Source: Terrisporobacter petrolearius (GTDB taxonomy: Bacteria; Bacillota; Clostridia; Peptostreptococcales; Peptostreptococcaceae). Taken from it: a stretch of 64,000 bases of DNA. The notes below the pieces were generated by a model. The model made no database searches. It saw only the letters and a list, made by a program, of their open reading frames with translations, and was not told where the DNA came from. Shown here one piece after another: positions 10,801-19,381 of this stretch. The translations under genes were made by a program, and so were the position numbers. The stretch lies in NCBI RefSeq assembly GCF_032598785.1, contig NZ_CP102984.1; one strand, given 5' to 3'. The stretch's first letter is position 1, and every line of letters begins with the position of its first letter.

Positions 10801-11346
10801 CAAATCTTGAGAGTCCACGTAATTTTCATGTAGATTTTTTTCAAATTCTCCATAAATCTTAGCAATATCCATCAACTTATATCTTAAAGTTTCATTTTCT
10901 ATTTCTCCAGCTATATTTTCAAGCACATCCGGCGATACATTGTATTGCTTTAATTCAGATATCATATCTGTTATAGATCCTACAAAACCAGATTGTGTAG
11001 AAGATTTTCCATATACTTTAAGCTCGTTACTAATTTTGTCTATAGATTTATATATAATCATAGCCTTTCCACTAGAGTTAATATTTACATCAGTAAGTCC
11101 CCCCACCTTCGAAAATACTATACTACTCATGGTTTTAAAACTCAGCACCCTACTTCTCAAATATTTGTCCTTTTCTTTTCCTTGGAAAATTTTAGACATA
11201 TTTTTTTCCATTTCAAATGAGTATTGCTCTGGAACTAAAAGAATTACAGGACTAGTTTCGTTATCTTGTACTCTTTTTTTTATTTCATTTAGCATAAAGG
11301 TTGTTTTTCCTATTCCACCTCTACCTAATACAAATCTAAGACCCAT
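7885..11346 (-). CDS. addB: AddB, ATP-dependent helicase/nuclease subunit B
   Basis: Second subunit of AddAB; supplies the second nuclease domain and the Chi-scanning inactive helicase fold. An upstream in-frame ATG at 11370 exists, but the ATG at 11346 has GGAGG eight bases ahead and begins MGLRFVLGRGG, the usual AddB N-terminus, so I start it there (1153 aa). Visible are a GRGGIGKTTF nucleotide-binding loop, the nuclease motif DYKSGDK, and four cysteines of the iron-staple: one in AQCPFSYF and three near residues 1112, 1115 and 1121 (C-x2-C-x5-C). It overlaps the end of the preceding Fe-S nuclease gene by 11 bases and the addA start by one base. Confidence 0.96.
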   Translation of the reverse strand: MGLRFVLGRGGIGKTTFMLNEIKKRVQDNETSPVILLVPEQYSFEMEKNMSKIFQGKEKDKYLRSRVLSFKTMSSIVFSKVGGLTDVNINSSGKAMIIYKSIDKISNELKVYGKSSTQSGFVGSITDMISELKQYNVSPDVLENIAGEIENETLRYKLMDIAKIYGEFEKNLHENYVDSQDLLTSLSDKLQQCDYFKNAYIYIDEFTGFTPNQYSILKELLKQAKEVYISLTIDSLTQFTYSKNDAFSRTKYTYEKLYKIAAEEGVKIHTNINLNCENVKRFNGNEELQHLEAFYHAYPYRKYEKETEHIKIKEFNNLYDEVEQVAKDIVHLVRVKKARYKDITVATRDLNRYDFLVRSIFKEYEIPNFIDSKREAKSNPIIVLILSALEMRNRRYSYETMFRYLKSGLIGVSDEDISLLENYVLQNGITGKKWFEEKWEYKVNQNYLAEESEFDLEQKERINETRNQILEPIIKLQNKLNKKNKTVREICTYVYEFLLDINIEETLQKLINNFNEKGDLEIAKEYSQVWQIVVDILDQMVELMGDEKISLDKFMKVISLGFDEYELGLVPPSMDQVLVSSVDRMKNSNTKHLYLIGTTDGIFPLISKESGLLSDKDRNSLGEKGIEVDIDSKTKTYEEQFLVYKALTYTSENLTISYPISDHEGKTLRPSIIVSRLKKIFPNINIKSYVLKDLDNSTDTALDNITVKAPTFNELINAIKEFEIRGDINEVYLDLYRYFLGDEEYKNKLEKVVRGLSYTNQVEKVEREKIKQLYENKNLSISKLERYAQCPFSYFIQYGLKAQERKEYAFTAPDLGSFIHNILDIFSKSLNKDKLNWHEIDEDYIRSRVSLIVDEMVSKIPGFILNSSERYKYLAYRLKKMLVSAISIISMQIKQGNFEPVDYEVSFRKNGKYPPIKLVLNDGQEVTLVGQIDRIDELEKDDSKYIRIIDYKSGDKSINLTEVYYGLQLQLLVYLDAIIDSDRHKKSNLKPAAILYNRIDNPIVRSNEDQKDAVINEEILKKLRMNGLVLKDVDIIGEMDMSLKEGERKTSLIIPANLDKNGNIGRYTKGVTEPEFDILREYVKYEVKDLCERMVGGDISIVPCKNKNGTSCDFCTYSSICQFDPSIKGNMYTILNDKSDEEVIKLMEKEVKK

Positions 11347-12094
11347 AAATGTCTTCCTCCAAAATTTCATAATTTACAGCTTCACTGTTACAAAGCTTAT
11401 TAAACTCACAGTACTTACAGTGGTTTATATTTTTATTTATATTGTTTTCATTATTAAAATCTTCATTTTCTATATTATCAATAATATTTAAAATCTTCAT
11501 TTTGTTTTCTTCATGAAGTTTTTCATTATAATTTATAGTCACTGGTTTATTTTCTAATGCCGGCTGATAATAATTCATAATTATATCTTCAATTTTATAA
11601 TTTGAATAAAATTTTTTCCTTATTATTTCTTCAGCTAAAAACATATACACCACACTTTGCATTCTATTTAATGCATTTTTATATGTAATTTCCTGGTTTT
11701 CAGTTTTCCAATCCCAAAGACTTATTTTATCCTTATCTATTATAATTAAGTCAATTTTTGCCACAATTTTTCGTCCATTTAAATTCAGATTCATTTCATA
11801 TTCTGGCAAATATATATTGTCTTCTTTAATTGGCAACAAATCTTTTATTTTATTTATCCATTTATTAAAATTTTTATCTTCACATTTTCCTATAGGAATA
11901 TTGGAAAAATACCTTTCACACAATAAGTGAAAATCTCGTCCATATTTTAAGCTGTCATAATATTCTCTACTACCCAAATCATCATGTTTCCAATTTATAT
12001 TATCTATATATTTATATTTAAACTTAAAAGGACATGATTTATAAGTATTTAGAGAGTTTTGACTATATATAAAATATTTTAATTTCTCATTCAT
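11336..12094 (-). CDS. Stand-alone PD-(D/E)XK nuclease with Fe-S staple, AddB/Cas4-like
   Basis: 252 aa protein that is essentially only the nuclease module found at the C-terminus of AddB. It has an N-terminal cysteine at residue 21 (SCPFKFKY) and a C-terminal C226-x2-C229-x5-C235, the pattern that holds a [4Fe-4S] cluster, with the catalytic-looking KIDLI and WDWKTEN motifs between. Such domains are metal-dependent single-strand or 5'/3' exonucleases. It starts 4 bases after the stop of the UvrD-like helicase gene and overlaps addB, so it is in the repair operon. I infer that it works in trans with the helicase upstream, which has no nuclease domain of its own. A Cas4-like role is unlikely because no CRISPR or cas genes are present. 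Confidence 0.8.
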   Translation of the reverse strand: MNEKLKYFIYSQNSLNTYKSCPFKFKYKYIDNINWKHDDLGSREYYDSLKYGRDFHLLCERYFSNIPIGKCEDKNFNKWINKIKDLLPIKEDNIYLPEYEMNLNLNGRKIVAKIDLIIIDKDKISLWDWKTENQEITYKNALNRMQSVVYMFLAEEIIRKKFYSNYKIEDIIMNYYQPALENKPVTINYNEKLHEENKMKILNIIDNIENEDFNNENNINKNINHCKYCEFNKLCNSEAVNYEILEEDIYGS

Positions 12095-12098
12095 CTAA

Positions 12099-14294
12099 TC
12101 ATTCTCCTTTCCTATCTATAATACTTTTTAGTATGTTCAAATACATAGATGGATTTTGTTTTTTCTTATCTATAGCAGAATTTTTTGCACTGGCAGACAA
12201 AATTAGCATCTCTTTTGCTCTTGTGATTCCCACATATAAAAGTCTTATTTTTTCTTTTATCAGATTTTCTTTAATTTCCCTTGAGTAATTTTTATTTACC
12301 TCACCCTTTAAAATAAAGTCTATTTCTGCTTTTATATTTGCTTCTGGGTTTTTGTATTTTTCTTTTAGATACCATTTGTCGCATTGAAATTTTTGATAAA
12401 TATTGTCTGGGAAATTAAACTCTGTCATTCCCAATAAAAATACACAATCCCACTCTAACCCCTTTGATTTGTGATAATTACACACAGTTATACTTCCAGG
12501 CAAAGGTTCGTATCCATTGATTTCACTCACAACTTCTATTATATAACTAAAAACTCTGTTTTTCCTGTCTATTAGCAAGTTATCTATTTGTTGTAGATTT
12601 ATATTGTTGTCTTCTGCTACTAAATACTTAACATAAAAGGCTAAATAATCTACTATTGCTATTTCTTCTTTTTCGATTGTCATACTGTCTCCAATGAAAA
12701 GAATCAGCTTGTCTATTCTAGTTAAAGGATATTCTATAATATTTTTCAAATTTTGTATTCCATATAAAAAACTTTGGTATAAATCGCTATCTGTGTCTAG
12801 TATTATATCTTTTGAGCATTCATCATCATATAATAGATTTTCCACAGTTAAATTCCCTTCCCTAAGTAATTGTATAAAATCTTTTTTTCCTTCTTTATTA
12901 TCGGTCCTTATATAAACTTTATCTAATACTTCTATTAATTTTTCTTTCTCGTCACAATTGAGTATAAAATCTATTATTAACCCAATATTATCTATGACCC
13001 TTCTTTTTCTAAGAGAATTAGGTCCTAGCTCTTCAAATTCCAAATCTTCTTTTATAAGTTCTTTTGCAACTAAATTGACATGATCATTGTATGGTACTAA
13101 TATTCCTATACTTTTATCTGGATATTTTTTATTAATATTTCTCACAAATTTTACAGTATTCTCTATTTCTTTATCAAAAGTTTCATAATATTTGTAGCTA
13201 ATTTGATATTTATCAGGCTGAGGATTTTCTTTGTATCCTCTATTTGTAGGAACTGTTTTAATATCCATGTCTTCCAAAGCATCCTTGCACTCTGGCTGTA
13301 AATTTTGAGTTACATATCTTACTAATTCATTGGCCAGATTTATTATATCTTTTGAGCTTCTATTGGACATATCCATTCTATAACAACGGTCACTGTTTTC
13401 TATAAAATTTTTAAAAAACTTGGGATCTGATGAAGAAAAAGTTCCTGTTATACTTTGATTTATATCTCCAACTCTTACAAGATTATTATGTTCTTCACAA
13501 ATAAGTCCTATTATCTTTCCTTGAATTTCATTTGAATCCTGACACTCATCTTCAAATACATATTGATATTTATTTTGATATTTTCTTTTTAAATCTTCAT
13601 CAATACTCAAGGCTTTATGTGCTAGAATCAACATATCATCATAATCCAATAATCCATTTGCTTTTAATTTTTTTTCATACTCAGTATATATGGGAAGAAT
13701 TATTTTTAAAATACCTCTGCGATTTTCTTTCATGTATTTATTTAATTTTTGTGGAGTTATATCTTTGTATTTAAGTTCACTTATGGTATTTTGAACTAAA
13801 TCATAGAACCCCTTATCCCAGGCCTCTAACTGTCTATCTGCCCATATAAGATCTTTTTGCTCTTTTACAAAAAATCTAAATGCTTTTTCTCCCCCATTTA
13901 ACTTAAAATTATTAATACAATCACCAAGAATCATAGTTTTTTGTAAATCATCAGCTATATTAAAGTCTTCATTTAACATAACTATTTCCGGCTTTTCTTT
14001 TATAATTTTTACAGCCAAAGAATGTATTGTCATTACTTCATAAGAGTTTTTGTCATCTATATTTTTATCTTCAAGAATTTTCTTTATCCTAACTTTAAAG
14101 TTGTTCACCGCACTATTCATATAAGTTAAGATAAGTATTTTTCCTTTTCCTTGTCTATTTTCTTCCAAGAGTTTTGCTACTAAATTTGTAACTATAAAAG
14201 TTTTACCAGCCCCTGGCACTGCAGGAACTGCCATTTTCCCACCTTCATACTGAATTATAGGGAGCTGGTCCTCTCTGTAATTTATACTACTCAT
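12099..14294 (-). CDS. UvrD/Rep-family superfamily 1 DNA helicase
   Basis: 731 aa ATP-dependent 3'-5' helicase. Motifs in order: Walker A VPGAGKTF near residues 26-33, motif Ia ILTYMNSAVNNF, DYDDMLILA, Walker B VFEDECQDSN, motif III VGDINQSI, motif V YHKSKGLEW and motif VI LLYVGITRAKEML. There is no C-terminal nuclease or Tudor-like tail as in AddA or PcrA. Its start overlaps the end of the upstream 631-aa gene by 8 bases and the Fe-S nuclease follows after 4 bases, so the three proteins are probably made together. It could alternatively be an independent PcrA-like repair helicase. Confidence 0.88.
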   Translation of the reverse strand: MSSINYREDQLPIIQYEGGKMAVPAVPGAGKTFIVTNLVAKLLEENRQGKGKILILTYMNSAVNNFKVRIKKILEDKNIDDKNSYEVMTIHSLAVKIIKEKPEIVMLNEDFNIADDLQKTMILGDCINNFKLNGGEKAFRFFVKEQKDLIWADRQLEAWDKGFYDLVQNTISELKYKDITPQKLNKYMKENRRGILKIILPIYTEYEKKLKANGLLDYDDMLILAHKALSIDEDLKRKYQNKYQYVFEDECQDSNEIQGKIIGLICEEHNNLVRVGDINQSITGTFSSSDPKFFKNFIENSDRCYRMDMSNRSSKDIINLANELVRYVTQNLQPECKDALEDMDIKTVPTNRGYKENPQPDKYQISYKYYETFDKEIENTVKFVRNINKKYPDKSIGILVPYNDHVNLVAKELIKEDLEFEELGPNSLRKRRVIDNIGLIIDFILNCDEKEKLIEVLDKVYIRTDNKEGKKDFIQLLREGNLTVENLLYDDECSKDIILDTDSDLYQSFLYGIQNLKNIIEYPLTRIDKLILFIGDSMTIEKEEIAIVDYLAFYVKYLVAEDNNINLQQIDNLLIDRKNRVFSYIIEVVSEINGYEPLPGSITVCNYHKSKGLEWDCVFLLGMTEFNFPDNIYQKFQCDKWYLKEKYKNPEANIKAEIDFILKGEVNKNYSREIKENLIKEKIRLLYVGITRAKEMLILSASAKNSAIDKKKQNPSMYLNILKSIIDRKGE

Positions 14295-16182
14295 TAGTTT
14301 TTTCTCCTTTATCCAAAAGCCTTAATAAAAGACCGTATAGCATACTTTCCTGCATAAATCCATTTACACTATACTCACTTTTAAAAGCATATATTTTCTC
14401 ACTATTCAATAATAAGTTGTAAATTAAATTATATAGATAGTACTTTTTGTTTCTATCTTCCATTTCATCACTGTAAATCTCTTTTTCTTGAAAAGATTTC
14501 CTAAGAACTAAAGGATTTGCAATATCTTTTTCTATTTTCATATTCCAAGCATTACTTCCCACATCTACCCATAATTGTATTTTTCTATTTATGTTTGAAC
14601 TTATATACGTGTAAGACGTTGTAATAATTACTTTATCGCTATTTTTCATATCTTCAATATCTGCAGATACATAGTAATCATTTATATTATCTTTTAGGCA
14701 CTTTACAAATACTTCATATTTTTCTTTTTCTTCTATATTTAATTCTTCTAATATTTCACTAAAGATATCTCCTTGTTTTATAATATCTTTACAAAAGTCC
14801 ACATTTTTCTTGCCATCCTTAAGGTGAAGCATTTTTTCTATATAAAATTGTAATAAAAACTCACTTATCCTCAAATTATTTTTTTCTTTATTTTTAATAT
14901 ATTCAATTAAGCTTTTATACTCATCATTTTCATGTCTTTTATTAAACATTCTTATAGCTTTTATCTTATTTATATCAAATAAGACTTCTATAAAATTTAT
15001 GTATTCTTCTTCCTTTATTAAATATTGTAAATTGTAGAAAATACAAGTGGCCACAACTAAAGCATTGGCATAAGGATGATCAATAATTTTATTATCTAGT
15101 TTGGTGTTGGCTACTTTTATATTCTTAGATTTCAATTTATTACATATTTTATAATCTAAAATAGAGTTATTTACAGGTGAAATTATGACCACATCTCTTA
15201 GATTTTTGCCTTCCTTCATTATTTGTAAAATTTTTTCTGTCACACCTTCTATCATTTCATCATATAGATGATATGAATCTTCTAGTTTTATACTTTGATT
15301 TTCTTTATACAATGATCTCATACTTATTGTTTCTAAATCATAGAATTCTGTTGGAAAATACTCTTTTAGTATGTTGTCTTCTATATAGGCTATATCTACA
15401 TTTTTAAAGGAAGAGTAGTCTTTGCTTTTGTCATAAAAAATATATCCACCCTGTACCTCATTTAAAAGTTGACCAATTAAATTACATTCACTAACACTGG
15501 CATTTTCCAAACTATCAACAATTAAGTATCTATATTCTCTTTTCAATCTTTTTGTGTAATCTTCAGTATTTAATAAATAATTATTGTATAAATATACAGC
15601 TATAGAGTTATCAATTATACCATTTGATAATAAAGTCTCCATATAAAAATCTATAACTTCCTGCATCTGGCTATAAGAATATCTATTTAAATCATTTCTA
15701 TTTTTCTTAGAATTATATATTTTTTCTCCTATATTTTTAATATCTATATTATTAAAACAACTTTTACTTAGATTATCTAATATATTTCTACATATACTTC
15801 TATTTGTACCCACTATATCTTGAAAATAATTTTCTTCTTCTCTTGTCTTATGTATATATTTCATAATCATATACTCACTTAAGCTTTGAGAAATAAAAGA
15901 AGGGCTTGTTTTATTTGATTTTATTTTGTCACAATTATTATCTATTATTGACCAATATTTTATTATCTCACTTTGAACGAAATGACTGTATGTGGTAATT
16001 TTTAATTCTTCACTAAAAGGAAGATTTATTGCTCTCATGTAACTTAATTTAGTAATTCCATTAGGTACTAAAAAAAGTATCTCTTTTGATCTATAATTAT
16101 TTTCTTTGATTATATTTTCATATATATTAACTATTTTTTCTTTTTTCTCACTTAAGTCAATTTCTTGGAATAAATATTTCAT
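14287..16182 (-). CDS. Putative AddB/RecC-like scaffold protein of a second recombination complex
   Basis: 631 aa, Lys/Glu/Ile-rich, with no recognisable enzyme motif. The N-terminus (ILFLVPNGITKLSYM) resembles the opening strand-loop of AddB (ILLVPEQYSFEME), but no Walker A GxGKT is present, and segments such as YLIVDSLENAS and VVIISPVNNSILDYKI read like degenerate helicase motifs. I infer an inactivated helicase-fold subunit, as RecC and AddB are. It is the first gene of the repair operon, preceded by AAAGGTGATTAG before the ATG, and overlaps the helicase gene by 8 bases. The function is not established from sequence alone. Confidence 0.6.
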   Translation of the reverse strand: MKYLFQEIDLSEKKEKIVNIYENIIKENNYRSKEILFLVPNGITKLSYMRAINLPFSEELKITTYSHFVQSEIIKYWSIIDNNCDKIKSNKTSPSFISQSLSEYMIMKYIHKTREEENYFQDIVGTNRSICRNILDNLSKSCFNNIDIKNIGEKIYNSKKNRNDLNRYSYSQMQEVIDFYMETLLSNGIIDNSIAVYLYNNYLLNTEDYTKRLKREYRYLIVDSLENASVSECNLIGQLLNEVQGGYIFYDKSKDYSSFKNVDIAYIEDNILKEYFPTEFYDLETISMRSLYKENQSIKLEDSYHLYDEMIEGVTEKILQIMKEGKNLRDVVIISPVNNSILDYKICNKLKSKNIKVANTKLDNKIIDHPYANALVVATCIFYNLQYLIKEEEYINFIEVLFDINKIKAIRMFNKRHENDEYKSLIEYIKNKEKNNLRISEFLLQFYIEKMLHLKDGKKNVDFCKDIIKQGDIFSEILEELNIEEKEKYEVFVKCLKDNINDYYVSADIEDMKNSDKVIITTSYTYISSNINRKIQLWVDVGSNAWNMKIEKDIANPLVLRKSFQEKEIYSDEMEDRNKKYYLYNLIYNLLLNSEKIYAFKSEYSVNGFMQESMLYGLLLRLLDKGEKTNE

Positions 16183-16226
16183 CTAATCACCTTTTTCTAA
16201 AGATTTAATTTTTATCTATCTATAAT

Positions 16227-16255
16227 TATATAATATTTTCTATTTTTTTACTCAA
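16227..16255 (-). promoter_or_regulatory. Candidate sigma-A promoter of the recombination operon
   Basis: On the minus strand a TTGAGT hexamer (16250-16255) is followed after 17 bases by TATATA (16227-16232), 45 bases ahead of the first gene. No other promoter-like pair is obvious between the seven overlapping genes, so this may drive the whole operon. Confidence 0.4.
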
Positions 16256-16295
16256 CTTAGGTAATTAAATTTACAGATTATGCATATTAAAGATT

Positions 16296-16340
16296 AAAAA
16301 AGTCTATGCTCTAATATATTATTAAAACATAGACTTTTTT
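16296..16340 (-). terminator. Rho-independent terminator of the 93-aa membrane protein gene
   Basis: Arms AAAAAAGTCTATG and CATAGACTTTTTT flank a short AT-rich loop. In minus orientation it lies 3 bases after the stop of the small membrane gene and ends in a T run; it also separates that gene from the repair operon promoter. Confidence 0.85.
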
Positions 16341-16342
16341 TG

Positions 16343-16624
16343 TTACACACTTTTTTTAATTTTATTATTTTTTTTATCTAATTGTGACAATTCTTCTCTT
16401 ACGACTAACCATAATACTGCTGATGCTATTACATATACAGTAGCAATTTTAACTGTAATTGCACCTGCTATAATACCAGCAAGCATACAACCTAACCAAC
16501 TTATTGGATTATATCTAAACTCTCTATATTTCATATTATGTGTTTTATCATATGCATATACACCTAGTCCAAATAAAACAAAAAATACTCCCACTACAGT
16601 TCTTACAATTTCAATTGTATCCAT
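16343..16624 (-). CDS. Small membrane protein of unknown function
   Basis: 93 aa. Residues 5-25 form a hydrophobic helix, followed by a short loop (YDKTHNMKYREFRYNP) and one long or two short hydrophobic segments between about residues 42 and 74, then a Lys/Asn-rich tail. It would be an integral membrane protein with two or three spans. It has a GGGGGC-type ribosome site ahead of the ATG and its own terminator. I do not recognise the family; neighbours give no functional clue. Confidence 0.6.
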   Translation of the reverse strand: MDTIEIVRTVVGVFFVLFGLGVYAYDKTHNMKYREFRYNPISWLGCMLAGIIAGAITVKIATVYVIASAVLWLVVREELSQLDKKNNKIKKSV

Positions 16625-16733
16625 AACGTAGCCCCCTATTTTTTATTACTATTGCTTACATATATAATAGCAGAATTTTTTAAAATAAATATAAATTACA
16701 AATAAATTAATTAGATTGTAACTATTATTTTAT

Positions 16734-17313
16734 TTATCCTATCATTTCAATAAAAGCTTCCAGCCTTGTATCAATTTGCCCACTATCCGTTTCAGAGTAA
16801 TCAGTAGTTATGCATATATAAGGTAAATTTTTTTCATTCATAACACAATCCTTTATCATATCAGCCTCTATAGCAAAAGTATGACAAGCATGAAGGACTA
16901 CTTCTATTACACCATCAACATCATAGTTATAAATAAAATCATCTAGTGGTTTAAATCTTTCATTATTGGGACTCATTACAGAACAGCTGACTCTTAAATA
17001 CTTCTCTGCTAAAGCCCAAAGTGGATCTTTCGTCTCATCCACTAAGTCTTTTTTTTCTCTTGGCCCAGAACAACTTTCAAGTCCCACAACATCTGCTCCC
17101 ATTTCTTCTACTCTTGCTACTATTTTATCTCTTACTCCTCCTATAGGACATCCTGTTATTAAAATTCTTGGCTTCTTAGGTTTGCTTTTATAAATAATTT
17201 CATATGCTATATGGTATTCATCTTTACTAGCCTTTTTTCCCGCTTTGTGTATAACCAGTTGAATACGTTACCATCATTACTGCTGATAATAATATTGATA
17301 ATAATTTCTCCAT
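16734..17313 (-). pseudogene. Chimeric remnant: signal-peptide start out of frame with a 2-hydroxyacyl-CoA dehydratase-like C-terminus
   Basis: The frame ending at 16734 encodes the C-terminal part of a 2-hydroxyacyl-CoA dehydratase family protein. It shares RILITGCPIGG, the spacing of later Cys residues, TTDYSETD and RLEAFIEMI with the intact reductase at 21420-22595. The frame is open up to a stop at 17268-17270 but has no start before an internal Met at 17102, so about the first 220 residues are missing. A separate ATG at 17313 with a GAGG site opens a 28-codon ORF (stop at 17227-17229) that reads like a signal peptide, MEKLLSILLSAVMMV. The two frames meet at an A6 run near 17233-17238, so one missing base would fuse them. 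The remnant probably arose by deletion. Confidence 0.75.
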
Positions 17314-17420
17314 ACTTATCCTCAACATAATATATTTCTATCTCATTATATGAAGCATTCTATATAATGTAAATATTATTATAAAAATAATAAATATATA
17401 TAAATTTATATGCATACAAT

Positions 17421-17470
17421 AAATAAATAGGTGATATATATAGATTTTATATATATCACCTATTTATTTA
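17421..17470 (-). terminator. Terminator hairpin after the M19 dipeptidase gene
   Basis: Long AT-rich hairpin with arms AATAGGTGATATATA and TATATATCACCTATT just after the dipeptidase stop codon on the minus strand, flanked by T/A runs. It could work in both directions. Confidence 0.75.
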
Positions 17471-17474
17471 TAAT

Positions 17475-18446
17475 TTATAATAATTCTTTAAACAATCTTA
17501 TAGCATTTTTATAAAATACTTTTTCTATATCTTCTTCTCTAAAACCTGATTTCTTCATTTCTCCATAAATTAATTGCATTTTTGATGAATTTTCAAATTC
17601 TAAAGAACAGTCTATACCATCAAAATCACTACCAATTCCCACACAGTCTATCCCACCAGTATTAGATATATATTTAATATGATTAATAATATCCTCAATT
17701 TTACTAGTATCACTAGATTTATAATTATTATTTAAAAATGAAGAATAGAAGTTTACACCTATTAATCCACCCCTTTCTCCTATTTTTTTTATCATATCAT
17801 CAGTCAAATTTCTTTGATGAGAACATACTTCTCTTGCATTAGAATGGCTAGCAATAAAAGGCTTGCTCGTATTATTATAAACATCATAAATTCCATCATC
17901 TGATAAATGAGAAACATCTATAATTATTCCTAATCTCTCCATCTCATTTATAAATTCAAATCCTTTTTCTTTTAGACCTTTTTTTTCATTTTTTTCTTCA
18001 TCATAAAAATAACCATTTGGGTAAGCCAATTCATTTTCATAATTCCACGTTAATGTCATCATTCTTACTCCTAACTTATAAAAATTTCTAAGCAATGCTA
18101 AATTTCCCTTACAAACTCCACCTTCTTCTATGGATAATAATGCTGACATCTTATTTTTTTTAATATTAGTTAATATATCTTCATAAGTATAAACTATTCC
18201 AATATGTTCTTTATTTTTTTCAACTTCATCATAAAGTAAATCTATATAACTAAGACAAGATTCTAAAGGCTTATTATTACTTCCCAAGTCTACATATGAT
18301 GCAAAAACTTGAAGCATATAATCACCTTTCTTCATCTTTTCTATATCTAAATGTAACCTATTTTGTTTTAAGTTTATACTTTCCCCGCTTTTTCTAATAT
18401 CATATAATTGTGATATTGTATCACAATGAAAATCAACTATTTTCAT
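17475..18446 (-). CDS. Membrane-dipeptidase family protein (peptidase M19)
   Basis: 323 aa zinc-dependent dipeptidase of the renal dipeptidase family, which cleaves dipeptides including those with a C-terminal D-residue. N-terminal VDFHCDT carries the first His-x-Asp metal pair (H7, D9); the bridging Glu is in LSIEEGG; DVSHLSDDG and ASHSNAREV give the two later His ligands; GIGSDFDGID is the usual C-terminal loop. No signal peptide is seen, so it is cytoplasmic like most bacterial members. It follows the serine hydrolase gene after 32 bases and probably shares its transcript, which suggests a joint role in peptide or peptidoglycan turnover. Confidence 0.9.
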   Translation of the reverse strand: MKIVDFHCDTISQLYDIRKSGESINLKQNRLHLDIEKMKKGDYMLQVFASYVDLGSNNKPLESCLSYIDLLYDEVEKNKEHIGIVYTYEDILTNIKKNKMSALLSIEEGGVCKGNLALLRNFYKLGVRMMTLTWNYENELAYPNGYFYDEEKNEKKGLKEKGFEFINEMERLGIIIDVSHLSDDGIYDVYNNTSKPFIASHSNAREVCSHQRNLTDDMIKKIGERGGLIGVNFYSSFLNNNYKSSDTSKIEDIINHIKYISNTGGIDCVGIGSDFDGIDCSLEFENSSKMQLIYGEMKKSGFREEDIEKVFYKNAIRLFKELL

Positions 18447-18478
18447 TTATTCCCCCCTAAAACATATATTTATACTTA

Positions 18479-19252
18479 CTATTTTTGATTTATTTTATTA
18501 TATACATCATAAGTAATATCCTGTATAAGTCTTTCATACTCAGGCACATTTACATTGTTTCCGCAAAAACATACTATGAATGGTTCTTTAGCAAATACTA
18601 TTCCCACATCATGAGTAGTATTAGTGTCTTCTCCTGTTTTATGTGCAATATCAATTTTATGTTTCAGATTATGTAAAAAGAAAGGTATTTTCCCATTTAA
18701 CCTTTGATTTTTTAAAATATTTATCATTTCTTCACTGGATTTTTTATCAATTAAATCTTTATTATGCATTTTCTCTAATAAATATCCTACATCACTTGCA
18801 GTTATATAATTTTCTAATCCTAATGCTGCTTTTTTACTATCAAACATTTTACGATTAAGAACTGTATTTTTTAGTCCTATTTCTTTTATAGTATTATTAA
18901 TATTATCCATGCCTAATTTATCAATCAACATATTTGTAGCATAATTATCACTAAGAATTATCATTAGTACGTACAAATCTTCCAACGTTACATTCAAACC
19001 TTCTCTCATATAATTTAAGGCTCCACAAGAAGGTACCTTACCATCTTTGCAAGTTATAAATAATTCTTCTTTTTTTATCTTCCCTTCTTTTATTTGCTTA
19101 AAAGCTTCTACTAAAACCGTAAGTTTTATAACACTAGCTGCCAACATAATTTTTTCTTCATTATACGCAATAGTTTTATTTGTTGTTAAGTTTTTATAAT
19201 AAAAAGATACATCTCCTTCTATTTTTTTTAATTTATTAATTATATTCTCCAT
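18479..19252 (-). CDS. Serine hydrolase, class A beta-lactamase-like fold
   Basis: 257 aa. It has the three motifs of penicillin-recognising serine enzymes: S40-V-I-K43 (SxxK), S101-D102-N103 (SDN) and K205-T206-G207 (KTG). The omega-loop Glu of true class A beta-lactamases is not seen at the expected place (the region reads LNRKMFDSKKAALGLEN), and there is no signal peptide or lipobox. Efficient beta-lactam hydrolysis therefore cannot be assumed; a cytoplasmic esterase or peptidase is as likely. It is the first gene of a two-gene unit with the M19 dipeptidase. Confidence 0.8.
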   Translation of the reverse strand: MENIINKLKKIEGDVSFYYKNLTTNKTIAYNEEKIMLAASVIKLTVLVEAFKQIKEGKIKKEELFITCKDGKVPSCGALNYMREGLNVTLEDLYVLMIILSDNYATNMLIDKLGMDNINNTIKEIGLKNTVLNRKMFDSKKAALGLENYITASDVGYLLEKMHNKDLIDKKSSEEMINILKNQRLNGKIPFFLHNLKHKIDIAHKTGEDTNTTHDVGIVFAKEPFIVCFCGNNVNVPEYERLIQDITYDVYNKINQK

Positions 19253-19381
19253 TATAAAGCCTCCCTTTTAAATTATATCATTAATATTATTCTAATCTAT
19301 ATAAGGCTGTAAGTGCACTTCAATTAAATCAATTATGATATAATTTAATTACCATATAAAAAAAATGCTTAAGGAGGATTT

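Noticed and set aside
11336..12094. Cas4 nuclease of a CRISPR system
   Set aside because: No repeats, cas1/cas2 or other cas genes are visible in the window, and the protein is in a repair operon with AddAB.
16734..17313. Insertion sequence as the cause of the chimeric pseudogene
   Set aside because: No transposase frame, terminal inverted repeats or target duplications were seen around the junction.
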